DNA from: an uncultured Oscillospiraceae bacterium
GTDB taxonomy: Bacteria; Bacillota; Clostridia; Oscillospirales; Oscillospiraceae
Assembly (NCBI GenBank): GCA_944385535.1
Contig: CALWXR010000027.1
Location: 1 to 39,528, forward strand
Direction of reading: 5' to 3'
Length of the DNA: 39,528 nucleotides
Shown: positions 28,731-36,491 of the stretch, piece after piece
How positions within the stretch are numbered: the first letter of the stretch is position 1
How the letters are laid out: each line of letters begins with the position of its first letter
The notes under the pieces: model-generated
What the model saw: the letters and a program-made list of their open reading frames with translations, nothing else
What the model was told of the DNA's origin: nothing
Database searches by the model: none
Made by a program: the position numbers and the translations under genes

Positions 28731-30043
28731 TGGGCGCCCGGGAAACGGCGCTGAACGCGCTGATGGCCTGCCGCAAGGAGGGGGCCTGGTCCAACGGGGT
28801 GCTCAAGACCTATATTGCCCGGGACCGGCTGGATCCCCGGGACGCGGCTTTGGCCACCCGGCTGTGCTACGGTGTGGTACAGAACCGGGGAAAGCTGGAT
28901 TTCTACCTGGGGCAGCTGCTCGCCGGGAGGATAAAGGATCTGCATCCGGTGACCCGGGACATTCTTCATATGGGGCTGTATCAGCTTTACGAAATGGATA
29001 AGATCCCGGAAAGCGCCGCGGTGAACGAATCTGTGGCGCTGACAAAAAAATATGTGAAAAATCCCAGGGCCGCGTCCTTGGTCAACGGGGTGCTGCGAAA
29101 TGGGGCCAGGAAGAAAGGGGAACTGAAAGAACCCGCTTCCTATGCCGACAAGTACAGCCATCCCGACCCGCTGATCTCCCTGCTGAAGGATAATCTTCCC
29201 AAGGGAAAGCTGGAGGGCATGCTTATGGCGGACAACGCCGCTCCGGAGACCATGATCCAGGTGAACACCCTGCGAACCACCGGGGAAGCCCTGGTCAGGC
29301 AGCTGGAGGCCCAGCAGGTCACCGTCCGCCCCCACGGTTGGATGGAGGACTGCCTGGTGCTTTCCGGCACCGGCAGCATGGAGAAGCTGGAAGCCTTTCA
29401 GAAGGGGCTGTTTTACGTTCAGGATCCGGCGGCAAAGCTGAGCGTACTGTGCGCCGGACTGCCTCAGGAGGATATCCGGGTGCTGGACTGCTGCTCCGCC
29501 CCGGGAGGGAAAAGCTTTGCCACGGCCATTGCCATGGGCGGCAGGGGACAGATTACCGCCTGCGATATCCATGGGCATAAGACCGGCCTGATCGAAAAGG
29601 GCGCGCAGCGGCTGGGACTGACCAACATCACCGTCCGGCAGCAGGACGCCACAATCTTTGTCCCGGAATGGGAAGAAAAAATGGACGTGGTAATCGCGGA
29701 TGTGCCCTGCTCGGGACTGGGAATCATCCGGAAAAAGCCGGATATCCGCTACAAGGATCTGGAGCAGATGAAGGCGCTGCCTGAGCTGCAAAGCAGAATC
29801 TTAAATAACCAGGCCCGGTATGTCAGGCCCGGCGGGATCCTGATCTACTCCACCTGTACCGTGCTGAAGCGGGAAAATGAAGAGGTGGTGGAAGGGTTTC
29901 TGAAGGAACATCCGGACTATTTACCGGAAAAGCTGGATCTTCCCGGGATCTTTCCGAAAAATGAGACCGGGATGCTCACCCTGATCCCGGGAGACTATGA
30001 TACCGACGGCTTCTTTATCTGCCGACTTGGGAGGAAAGCATGA
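28730..30043 (+). CDS. rsmB: 16S rRNA (cytosine-967-C5)-methyltransferase RsmB
   Basis: This 437-residue SAM-dependent enzyme methylates C967 of 16S rRNA. The N-terminal 130 residues form a NusB-like RNA-binding domain (MGARETALNALMACRKEGAW...). The Rossmann domain shows VLDCCSAPGGKSFATA for SAM binding, ADVPCSGLG with the releasing Cys, and IYSTCTVLKREN with the nucleophilic Cys. Starting on the A of the fmt stop and ending in an ATGA overlap with rlmN, it is translationally linked on both sides, a conserved order in Firmicutes. Confidence 0.95.
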   Translation: MGARETALNALMACRKEGAWSNGVLKTYIARDRLDPRDAALATRLCYGVVQNRGKLDFYLGQLLAGRIKDLHPVTRDILHMGLYQLYEMDKIPESAAVNESVALTKKYVKNPRAASLVNGVLRNGARKKGELKEPASYADKYSHPDPLISLLKDNLPKGKLEGMLMADNAAPETMIQVNTLRTTGEALVRQLEAQQVTVRPHGWMEDCLVLSGTGSMEKLEAFQKGLFYVQDPAAKLSVLCAGLPQEDIRVLDCCSAPGGKSFATAIAMGGRGQITACDIHGHKTGLIEKGAQRLGLTNITVRQQDATIFVPEWEEKMDVVIADVPCSGLGIIRKKPDIRYKDLEQMKALPELQSRILNNQARYVRPGGILIYSTCTVLKRENEEVVEGFLKEHPDYLPEKLDLPGIFPKNETGMLTLIPGDYDTDGFFICRLGRKA

Positions 30044-31065
30044 ACCTGAAATCCATGACGCTGCCGGAACTGACGGAGGTTCTCAAACAGCTGGGGCAGC
30101 CCGCCTTCCGGGCGAAACAGGTCTACGGCTGGCTTCACAAAGGCGTCCGCTCCTATGAGGAGATGACCAATCTGCCCAAAGCCCTGCGGGACACCCTGGC
30201 GGATACATATCCCATCCATCCGCCTGTGGTGGCCAGAAAGCAGGAATCCCGGCGGGACGGCACAATCAAATATCTGTGGCAGCTGTCCGACGGCAACTGC
30301 GTGGAAACGGTGCTCATGCGCTATCACTACGGCAACACCGTGTGCATCTCCACGGAGGTGGGCTGTGCCATGGGCTGCGCCTTCTGCGCCTCCACCCTGG
30401 GCGGATTGGTGCGGCGGCTGGAGCCCTTTGAAATGCTGGACCAGGTGTTGTTTACCCAGATCGACTCCGGTTTGCCGGTATCCCACATCGTTCTCATGGG
30501 CATCGGGGAGCCGCTGGACAATTTTGACAACGTAATGCGCTTTCTGGAGCTGGTGAACAGCCCGGAGGGGATGAACATTTCCATGCGCCACATCAGCCTG
30601 TCCACCTGCGGCCTGGTGCCGAAGATCGACCAGCTGGCCCAGCGGAAATTGCAGATCAGCCTGGCCATCTCTCTTCACGGCTCCAACGACGCCATTCGCA
30701 ATAAGATCATGCCGGTGAACCGGGCGTATCCCCTGGAGGAACTTCTTGGGGCCTGCCGCCGGTATTATGCCGCCACCTCCCGGCGTCTCCACTTTGAGTA
30801 CGCCATGATCGACGGGGTCAACGATTCCGAGGACAACGCCCGGGAGCTGCTGCAGCGGCTGAAGGGATTGCCGGCCCATGTGAACCTGATCCCCCTGAAC
30901 CATGTGGAGGAAAGCCCTCTGAAGCCCAGCAGCAAGGCGGCTGTGGCAAGATTCCAGAAGCTGCTGGAAGAGGGGGGCGTGACCGCTACCGTGCGCCGGA
31001 CTTTGGGCAGCGATATTGACGCTTCCTGCGGCCAGCTGAGAAGAAAGTATAACCAGGGCAAATAA
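30040..31065 (+). CDS. rlmN: Dual-specificity 23S rRNA/tRNA adenine-C2 methyltransferase RlmN
   Basis: This 341-residue radical SAM enzyme methylates A2503 of 23S rRNA and A37 of some tRNAs. The iron-sulfur cluster motif is CAMGCAFCAS in the middle of STEVGCAMGC, the SAM-binding MGIGEPLDNFDNV follows, and the methyl-carrying C-terminal Cys is in DIDASCGQLR. The N-terminal accessory domain (FRAKQVYGWLHKGVRSYEEM) is present. Nothing suggests the resistance-type Cfr, which has a different N-terminus. It is the last gene before an internal promoter and a structured leader. Confidence 0.96.
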   Translation: MNLKSMTLPELTEVLKQLGQPAFRAKQVYGWLHKGVRSYEEMTNLPKALRDTLADTYPIHPPVVARKQESRRDGTIKYLWQLSDGNCVETVLMRYHYGNTVCISTEVGCAMGCAFCASTLGGLVRRLEPFEMLDQVLFTQIDSGLPVSHIVLMGIGEPLDNFDNVMRFLELVNSPEGMNISMRHISLSTCGLVPKIDQLAQRKLQISLAISLHGSNDAIRNKIMPVNRAYPLEELLGACRRYYAATSRRLHFEYAMIDGVNDSEDNARELLQRLKGLPAHVNLIPLNHVEESPLKPSSKAAVARFQKLLEEGGVTATVRRTLGSDIDASCGQLRRKYNQGK

Positions 31066-31070
31066 GGCCC

Positions 31071-31098
31071 TTGTAATTCCTGCGTACCTTATTATAAT
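31071..31098 (+). promoter_or_regulatory. Internal promoter for prpC-prkC-rsgA
   Basis: TTGTAA (31071-31076) and a perfect TATAAT (31093-31098) are spaced 16 bp just after the rlmN stop. The predicted start near 31105 gives a leader of about 135 bases. Confidence 0.75.
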
Positions 31099-31104
31099 AG
31101 TATA

Positions 31105-31239
31105 TGTCGAACAACGGCAAAAGAAGGCTTTCCGGCGGGAAAACGGTTTGCCGTTGAACGCTGCTGATCCCGGGAAGCGCGCCCGGGACACCCATACAGT
31201 GCGCGCACTGTGAAAAAAATACCGAGAGGAGCCACGCCT
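31105..31239 (+). promoter_or_regulatory. Structured leader of prpC-prkC
   Basis: Three stem-loops lie in a row: CAACGGCAAA (31112-31121) with TTTGCCGTTG (31147-31156), a perfect 10-bp arm with a smaller inner hairpin; TCCCGGG (31168-31174) with CCCGGGA (31182-31188); and the 16-base palindrome ACAGTGCGCGCACTGT (31196-31211). The ribosome binding site (GAGAGGAG 31224-31231) stays outside. It does not match a riboswitch I recognise. Confidence 0.5.
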
Positions 31240-31974
31240 ATGCAAAGCTGGGGATTGACAGACCTGGGCTGCGTCCGAAAACAGAATCAGGATGCTTACC
31301 AAATTGAACAGCTTGACCGGGGCAGCCTGCTGTGTGTCGTCTGCGATGGAATGGGCGGCGCCAAGTCCGGCAATATTGCCAGCACCCTGGCGGTGGATGT
31401 GTTTGTGGAGGAGATCCGCAGAACATGGAAGCCCTCTCTGGATCAGGAAAGAATCGACCAGATGCTCCGCAGCGCGGTGAAGCTGGCTAATTTTACGGTG
31501 TTCGATCAGTCCCAGCAGTTTGAGGAATTCGACGGTATGGGCACGACTCTGGTGGCGGCGCTGGTGACCCGGGGACGGAAGGCTACCATTGTCAACGTGG
31601 GAGACAGCCGGGCCTATTACATGGGCCGGGGCGGGATCCGGCAGGTAACCAAGGATCATTCCCTGGTGCAGATGATGGTGGATCGGGGAGATCTGACGGC
31701 GGAAATGGCCAAGACCTATCCGGGAAAAAACTTCATTACCAGGGCCATCGGTACAGAGCCCACGGTTCTGTGCGACATTTTTCATCTGGATGTGAACAGG
31801 GGCGACTATCTGCTCCTGTGTTCCGACGGGCTGAGCAATCTTTTGGACGACCAGGAGATCTTGTTTGAGGCGGTTCATGGGGTCAACAAGCAGCAATGCT
31901 GCAAGCGGCTGCTGAACATTGCCAAAAACCGCGGCGCCCCGGATAACGTGACCAGCGTTATGATTTTGATTTAG
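31240..31974 (+). CDS. prpC: PP2C-type Ser/Thr protein phosphatase
   Basis: This 244-residue PPM/PP2C phosphatase removes phosphate from proteins modified by the PASTA kinase encoded next. Metal-binding motifs are intact: the early RKQNQDAY, CDGMGGAKSGNIAS, VNVGDSRAYYM, LLCSDGLSN and the terminal GAPDNVTSVMI. The start ATG 31240 (MQSWGLTDLG) lies eight bases after GAGAGGAG; an in-frame GTG at 31210 is inside the leader hairpin and has no such box. A 30-base spacer leads to prkC. Confidence 0.95.
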   Translation: MQSWGLTDLGCVRKQNQDAYQIEQLDRGSLLCVVCDGMGGAKSGNIASTLAVDVFVEEIRRTWKPSLDQERIDQMLRSAVKLANFTVFDQSQQFEEFDGMGTTLVAALVTRGRKATIVNVGDSRAYYMGRGGIRQVTKDHSLVQMMVDRGDLTAEMAKTYPGKNFITRAIGTEPTVLCDIFHLDVNRGDYLLLCSDGLSNLLDDQEILFEAVHGVNKQQCCKRLLNIAKNRGAPDNVTSVMILI

Positions 31975-32004
31975 CCAGTGGAGCGAAAGGAGCAAAACCA
32001 AAAT

Positions 32005-34107
32005 ATGGATCAATATATTGGACGGTTTTTGGATGACCGGTACGAGATTCTGGAGATCATCGGCACCGGCGGCATGGCCGTTGTATATAAAGCCCGCTGC
32101 CACCGGCTGAACCGATTGGTGGCCATTAAGATACTGAAAGATGAATTTGCCCAGGATGAGGAGTTCCGCCGCCGGTTCCGGGCGGAGGGCGAGGCGGTGG
32201 CCATGCTGAGCCATCCCAATATTGTTCAGGTCTATGACGTTTCTTCTACATTGAGCGCCAATTACATCGTCATGGAGCTGATCGACGGCATTTCCCTGAA
32301 GCAGTATATGGAGAAAAAAGGGGTGCTGAACTGGAAAGAGACCCTGCATTTTGCCATGCAGATCGCCAAGGGCTTAGAGCACGCCCACAGCCGGGGCATC
32401 ATTCACCGGGATATCAAGCCTCACAATGTGATGGTGCTGAAAAACGGCTCGGTGAAGGTCATGGACTTCGGCATTGCCCGGGTCATGAGCAAAAGCAATA
32501 CCCTGACCAAGGAGGCTCTGGGCAGCGTCCACTATATCTCCCCGGAGCAGGCCAAGGGCGGCCATACGGACAATCGTTCCGACATCTATTCCCTGGGCGT
32601 TGTTATGTATGAGATGATGACCGGACGGCCTCCCTACGACGGGGAATCCCCGGTGGCTGTGGCTATCCAGCATATCAACGGCGGCGCGGCCGCGCCCTCC
32701 TCCCTCAATCCCAATATCCCCAAGGGCTTGGAACAGATCATTATGAAGAGCATGTCTCTGGAGATCAAGGACCGGTACGTTTCCGCCACGGAAATGCTCC
32801 AGGATATGGAGGAATTCCGGAAAAATCCGGAGATCGTTTTTGCCTACCACACCATTGTGGACGACGCCACCCGAACCATTCCCACCATTCCCATAATCAA
32901 CCAGCGGATGACCACGGCGGACAAAAAGGTCCAGGCCAGAACCGGACAGGCGCCGGAGCGTTCTTCTGAGGGAGCGCGGCCCCGAACCGCGGCCCAGGGA
33001 AGCCAAATCCGGCACAGCACCGGTCAAAGCGCCGCTGTGCGGAACAACGACGCCCCCCAACGGGCGCAGCAGCGCCGCAAGAACCAGCAGATACAGCAGC
33101 AGCGCCAGCAGCGGGAGGAGCGCAGCCGGGTGGCAACCACCGCCGTTGTAGTTTGCAGCGCCGTGGCGATTATCGCCATTGTGATCTTCCTGATTGCTCT
33201 GTTCAACGGGGTGCTGCTGAACCAGCAGAAGGAGCTGGTGGAGGTTCCCTACCTGATCGGAGATATGTATTCCGAGGATATGCAGGATAAGTACAGCGAC
33301 TTTACCATCCGGCTTCAGCCGGGGCAGTATGACGATGTTTATATCAAAGGCCAGATCATGCACCAGGAGCCTGCCGGGGGCAGCCAGGTGGTAGTCGGTT
33401 CGGATCTGGTGATCACCGTCAGCCTGGGAGAAGAGCCGGAGACAGCGGTGATGGAGAACTTCACCGGAAGCGACGGGGAAGAGACAAAGACTCTGCTGTC
33501 CGGTCAGGGCTACATCCCTGTGACGAAGCAGGAGGCCAGCTACGTCTATGAGGCCGGTGTGGTCATCCGCACGGAGCCTTCCGCCGGGTCAGAGCTGACG
33601 CCGGGGCAGACGGTGTATCTCATTGTCAGCACCGGGCCGGATATCATTACCGCCAAAATGCCCAATGTGCTGGGGCTGGAGGTGAGCCGGGCCAAGGAGA
33701 TTCTGGAGCAGGGCGGCTTTACAAACGTGACCACGGAAGAAGTGGAAAGCCTGAAGCCCAAGGGCGAGGTGATCTTCCAGTCCGTACAAAAAAATGAGGA
33801 AGTGGATGTGACCACCCAGATCACCTTGCAGGTATCCAAGGGCCCGGAGGAAACGGAGCCCTCTACAGAAGATCCCTGGACAGAGCCGGAGCCGGAGAAG
33901 GTCAGAGTCAACTTTGATCTGCCGGAGCGGGAAGAGCCCTATGTGCTGAGCATTTTCCAAGACGGCAAAGAGGTGGTGGAGGCCCAGGAGGTTCAGCCGG
34001 GCATCACGAGCTTTATCTGTAATCTGACCGGCGTGGGTACGGTGACCTACGATCTTTATATTGACGGAGAGTATTACACTTCCGTGGAAGTGGAGTATAC
34101 AAGATGA
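32005..34107 (+). CDS. prkC: PASTA-domain Ser/Thr protein kinase (PrkC/Stk1)
   Basis: This 700-residue membrane kinase senses wall fragments and controls growth, wall synthesis and dormancy. The kinase domain spans about residues 12-275, with GTGGMAVVYKA, Lys42 in VAIKIL, HRDIKPHNV at 134 and DFGIAR at 154. A basic, Gln-rich linker (about 310-375) precedes one transmembrane helix near 378-402. Three PASTA repeats fill about 413-612 outside the cell, and a further C-terminal beta-rich domain of about 85 residues follows an acidic hinge. The start ATG 32005 has AAAGGAG upstream; a GTG at 31978 would add nine residues and has no such box. It is paired with prpC and rsgA. Confidence 0.95.
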   Translation: MDQYIGRFLDDRYEILEIIGTGGMAVVYKARCHRLNRLVAIKILKDEFAQDEEFRRRFRAEGEAVAMLSHPNIVQVYDVSSTLSANYIVMELIDGISLKQYMEKKGVLNWKETLHFAMQIAKGLEHAHSRGIIHRDIKPHNVMVLKNGSVKVMDFGIARVMSKSNTLTKEALGSVHYISPEQAKGGHTDNRSDIYSLGVVMYEMMTGRPPYDGESPVAVAIQHINGGAAAPSSLNPNIPKGLEQIIMKSMSLEIKDRYVSATEMLQDMEEFRKNPEIVFAYHTIVDDATRTIPTIPIINQRMTTADKKVQARTGQAPERSSEGARPRTAAQGSQIRHSTGQSAAVRNNDAPQRAQQRRKNQQIQQQRQQREERSRVATTAVVVCSAVAIIAIVIFLIALFNGVLLNQQKELVEVPYLIGDMYSEDMQDKYSDFTIRLQPGQYDDVYIKGQIMHQEPAGGSQVVVGSDLVITVSLGEEPETAVMENFTGSDGEETKTLLSGQGYIPVTKQEASYVYEAGVVIRTEPSAGSELTPGQTVYLIVSTGPDIITAKMPNVLGLEVSRAKEILEQGGFTNVTTEEVESLKPKGEVIFQSVQKNEEVDVTTQITLQVSKGPEETEPSTEDPWTEPEPEKVRVNFDLPEREEPYVLSIFQDGKEVVEAQEVQPGITSFICNLTGVGTVTYDLYIDGEYYTSVEVEYTR

Positions 34108-34994
34108 CAAGGCGTTTACAAGGACGGATCCTGCGCTCCATCAGCGGATTTTATGATGTGCGGGTGGACGAAAGCCTGATCCGGTGCCGGGCCCGGGGGA
34201 TTCTGCGGAAAGAGGGATGCAGTCCCCTCACCGGAGATCTGGTGGAGATCACCGTGGAGCAGGGCAAGGGCATGGTGGAAAAGATCCTGCCCAGAAAAAA
34301 CAGCTTCATCCGTCCCGCGGTAGCCAATGTGGACGCCCTGGTGGTGTTCGCCGCCAACGTCAACCCGGTGACGGAGCCTTACCTGATTGACCGGGTGGCG
34401 GCCATTGCCGGCGATCAGGAGGTGCCGGTGATCCTGTGCGTCAACAAATGCGACTTAGACCCCGCCCGGGATCTGGTAAGGATCTATGAAAGCGCCGGAT
34501 TCCCGGTGATCCGCACCAGCGCCGAGACCGGCGACGGGGTGGATGGGCTTTGGGAGACAATCCGGGGGAAGCTGGTGGCCTTTACCGGAAACTCCGGCGT
34601 AGGCAAAAGCAGCATCCTGAACCGGCTGCGCCCGGACTTGTGCCTGGCGACGGGAGCGGTTTCCGAGAAGCTGGGCCGGGGCCGGCATACCACCCGGCAT
34701 GTGGAGCTGTACGATCTGGGGGAGGGAACTTTGGTGGCGGACACCCCGGGCTTTTCCTCCTTTGACACCGACCAGATGGAGCTGATCCTGAAGGAAAATC
34801 TGCAGTACGCCTTCCCGGACTTTGGCCCGCTTCTGGGACAGTGCCGCTTTGACGACTGCTCCCACCGGGCCGAGCCGGGCTGCGCTGTGCGCCGGGCGGT
34901 GGAGGAAGGCCGTCTCCAGCCCAGCCGGTATGAAAGCTATCTGCGGCTGTATGAAAAGGCCAGTCAGGTAAACCTGTGGGAACTGAAAAAATAA
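34104..34994 (+). CDS. rsgA: Ribosome small-subunit GTPase RsgA (CpgA)
   Basis: This 296-residue circularly permuted GTPase helps mature the 30S subunit and is a known PASTA-kinase substrate in Bacillus. The permuted order of motifs is clear: an OB-fold N-terminus, NKCDLD (G4), then GNSGVGKSSILNRL (G1), ADTPGFSSF (G3), and a zinc site C-x7-H-x... visible as CRFDDCSHRAEPGC. The start overlaps the prkC stop (ATGA). In Bacillus rpe and thiN follow; here transcription ends at a terminator and an unrelated small gene lies beyond. Confidence 0.96.
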   Translation: MTRRLQGRILRSISGFYDVRVDESLIRCRARGILRKEGCSPLTGDLVEITVEQGKGMVEKILPRKNSFIRPAVANVDALVVFAANVNPVTEPYLIDRVAAIAGDQEVPVILCVNKCDLDPARDLVRIYESAGFPVIRTSAETGDGVDGLWETIRGKLVAFTGNSGVGKSSILNRLRPDLCLATGAVSEKLGRGRHTTRHVELYDLGEGTLVADTPGFSSFDTDQMELILKENLQYAFPDFGPLLGQCRFDDCSHRAEPGCAVRRAVEEGRLQPSRYESYLRLYEKASQVNLWELKK

Positions 34995-34996
34995 GA

Positions 34997-35039
34997 AAAC
35001 CGAGTGGTTACGCATTGTTGGTACGTAATCACTCGGTTT
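34997..35039. terminator. Bidirectional terminator after rsgA
   Basis: AAACCGAGTGGTTACG (34997-35012) pairs with CGTAATCACTCGGTTT (35024-35039) over 16 bp with one G-U, around an 11-base loop. It begins two bases after the rsgA stop. The stop codon of the converging minus-strand regulator (35029-35031) lies inside the stem, so one hairpin serves both genes. Confidence 0.88.
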
Positions 35040-35232
35040 CGTTATGTCGGTTCATTTCCGTTTCAATGGCGTCACAAATAAAACGGTTCAGGCTTTTTCC
35101 CTGACTGGCGGCAAAGTCTTTGATCTTTTGCCGCTCCCCCTTTTTTACAAAGATATTGATCCAATCGTAGGCTTTCTTATTATAACGGGCTGTGGCCTCT
35201 TTTTGCGCCTCAGAATACTTCATTTTTGCCAC
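35029..35232 (-). CDS. Ribbon-helix-helix (Arc/CopG-like) DNA-binding protein
   Basis: This 67-residue basic protein has the layout of small Firmicute ribbon-helix-helix regulators: YSEAQKEATARYNKKAYDWI, a strand segment INIFVKKGERQKI, then the helix-turn-helix KDFAASQGKSLNRFICDAIETEM. Such dimers bind palindromic DNA through the beta strand and often repress their own gene or act as antitoxin. AAAGGTGG precedes the ATG on the minus strand. Just upstream is a near-perfect palindrome (35241-35264), and a second related one lies at 35335-35348, which suggests autorepression and control of the divergent genes. No toxin-like partner is adjacent in the same operon. The gene is AT-richer than its neighbours. 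Confidence 0.8.
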   Translation of the reverse strand: MAKMKYSEAQKEATARYNKKAYDWINIFVKKGERQKIKDFAASQGKSLNRFICDAIETEMNRHNETE

Positions 35233-35240
35233 CTTTCACT

Positions 35241-35264
35241 GTATATACTTAGATAAGTATATAC
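35241..35264. promoter_or_regulatory. Operator-like palindrome at the regulator promoter
   Basis: GTATATACTT (35241-35250) and AAGTATATAC (35255-35264) are perfect inverted arms around AGAT, 9 bases upstream of the regulator start. The core TACTTA.ATAAGTA is shared with the palindrome at 35335-35348. It overlaps the likely leader or -10 region of the minus-strand gene. Confidence 0.65.
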
Positions 35265-35328
35265 ATATTAGCGGATGTTAATCTGCTTATGTATAATTAT
35301 GGAAGTATATTTTTGCGAAAAATGCGAA

Positions 35329-35357
35329 TTGATATACTTATATAAGTAGAATATAAT
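35329..35357 (+). promoter_or_regulatory. Promoter with operator in the spacer
   Basis: TTGATA (35329-35334) and TATAAT (35352-35357) are spaced 17 bp. The palindrome TACTTATATAAGTA (35335-35348) fills the spacer exactly, so a bound repressor would cover the RNA polymerase site. It drives the three plus-strand genes that follow. A lone half-site (AAGTATAT, 35313-35320) lies just upstream. Confidence 0.72.
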
Positions 35358-35488
35358 GAGGCATACCCAAGCCGGACGAAGATTAACTCCTAGTATAAAG
35401 AGAGAACTTTGTTCGCGTGGACACACTGTAGATTGGGAATCATGCGAAAAAAACACGGACATGGGATGAAAAGAAAGGAAGAGGTTTG

Positions 35489-35776
35489 ATGAAAAAAATA
35501 CTCAGAGGATGCGCGGTAGTCTTGCTGGCTTGTGCGGTGGTCTTGTTTGCGGTTGCGGGCTATGTCAAGGAAGAGTCTAAACCCATACAGGTGCAAACGG
35601 GAGTCATAATCGACGGGGAGTACCGACAGATTGGAAGCGGTTCCATGGGCGGCAGCCAAGCAGCTTCAGAAAACGCGGATTGGATGAAGGCGATTGCCGT
35701 AGTTGTCTGTATCGCGGGAGTGGGGGCGCTGGTTGGGTCCGTGATCGTAAAAGAAGAAAACCCGCCCCAGTATTGA
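35489..35776 (+). CDS. Small membrane protein of unknown function
   Basis: I do not recognise this 95-residue protein. It has a hydrophobic N-terminal segment (about residues 7-25, signal or transmembrane), a polar middle with ESKPIQVQTGVIIDGEYRQIGSG that should be outside the cell, and a second transmembrane helix at 67-87 followed by a short charged tail. The start ATG 35489 has AAGGAAGAGG upstream; a TTG at 35486 in frame is less likely. A 15-codon ORF (35442-35489) ends on the A of this start but lacks a clear ribosome binding site. It is the first gene after the operator-bearing promoter and lies 11 bases before a DUF2500 gene. Confidence 0.7.
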   Translation: MKKILRGCAVVLLACAVVLFAVAGYVKEESKPIQVQTGVIIDGEYRQIGSGSMGGSQAASENADWMKAIAVVVCIAGVGALVGSVIVKEENPPQY

Positions 35777-35787
35777 GGAACGAAAGA

Positions 35788-36138
35788 ATGAAAGATTTGT
35801 TTTTATTTTTGCTGACTCTGGTTGGCCTGAATATTGTTCTGTGGACTGCTTACGGTATCATAGCCAGGAAAAAAGAGTCAGAAATCAACAAGCATCCCAT
35901 AAAAACACAAAAAGCAAAACTCGTGGATATGCAGCGCATTGCTGCCGGAGAGATTGTACTTGGAGAGATCTGGGTGCTGTTTGAAACGCAGGACGGGAGA
36001 AGACTGCGGCTCAACGCAAATTCGAAAAATCAACTGGTCGTTGGGGATGTAGGAATGTTGACCTGGCAGGGAACGAAGATCCATAAATTTGAACGAACAC
36101 TCTCCGATGAAACTGTTTTATCACAAAGGAATGACTGA
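35788..36138 (+). CDS. DUF2500-like membrane protein
   Basis: This 116-residue protein has one N-terminal transmembrane helix (about residues 3-25) and then a small beta-rich domain resembling DUF2500: KTQKAKLVDMQRI at its start and VLFETQDGRRLRLNANSKNQ...GDVGMLTWQGTKIHKFER at its end. DUF2500 proteins are poorly characterised and often occur as small membrane-anchored soluble domains. The start ATG 35788 (MKDLFLFLL) is preceded by GAGGAACGAAAG. It lies between two other small exported or membrane proteins in the same unit, so a shared envelope role is plausible but unproven. Confidence 0.68.
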   Translation: MKDLFLFLLTLVGLNIVLWTAYGIIARKKESEINKHPIKTQKAKLVDMQRIAAGEIVLGEIWVLFETQDGRRLRLNANSKNQLVVGDVGMLTWQGTKIHKFERTLSDETVLSQRND

Positions 36139-36150
36139 AGGGTGAAAATC

Positions 36151-36435
36151 ATGAAAAGAGAAAGCAAAGCCATATTGTGTCTGCTGATTATCGCTGCGCT
36201 GACGATCCTGCTGGCAACGGGCTGTTCGTCTGAGCCGTGTGAGAACTGCGGAAGGACTCCGACAAAGATATATAAACATAGTTCAGGAGAGAAATACGCT
36301 TACTGCAATAACTGCTCTTCCGAATGCGATCTGTGCGGCGATGACGCGGATCGTCACTATTCAGTCTATGCGGGGATCCGATTTGTATGTGAAGATTGTT
36401 ACCAGCAGTTGGAGGAGTACGGCTGGGTAGACTGA
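36151..36435 (+). CDS. Predicted lipoprotein with four CxxC motifs
   Basis: This 94-residue protein has a signal peptide with a lipobox-like end (ILLATGC, Cys25 as the lipidation site) and then four CxxC pairs at residues 30-33, 52-55, 59-62 and 80-83, in a pattern typical of two small zinc-binding knuckles. A metal-binding ribbon outside the membrane is unusual, since such motifs are mostly cytoplasmic. ATG 36151 follows GAAGGGTGA; a GTG at 36142 in frame is an alternative. It is the last gene of the three-gene unit and is followed by a hairpin. I do not recognise a named family. Confidence 0.68.
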   Translation: MKRESKAILCLLIIAALTILLATGCSSEPCENCGRTPTKIYKHSSGEKYAYCNNCSSECDLCGDDADRHYSVYAGIRFVCEDCYQQLEEYGWVD

Positions 36436-36457
36436 GATCAGCCGATGGAAAACTATG

Positions 36458-36491
36458 AATTGCCTGAATTCATGAGGGAGTTCAGGCAATT
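36458..36491 (+). terminator. Terminator-like hairpin after the small operon
   Basis: AATTGCCTGAA (36458-36468) pairs perfectly with TTCAGGCAATT (36481-36491) around a 12-base loop, followed by TATATTG. The T tract is weak, but the position, 22 bases after the lipoprotein stop, fits. Confidence 0.65.

Noticed and set aside
35442..35489. 15-codon ORF ending on the start codon of the small membrane protein
   Set aside because: No ribosome binding site and only a very basic composition; a leader peptide is possible but not supported.
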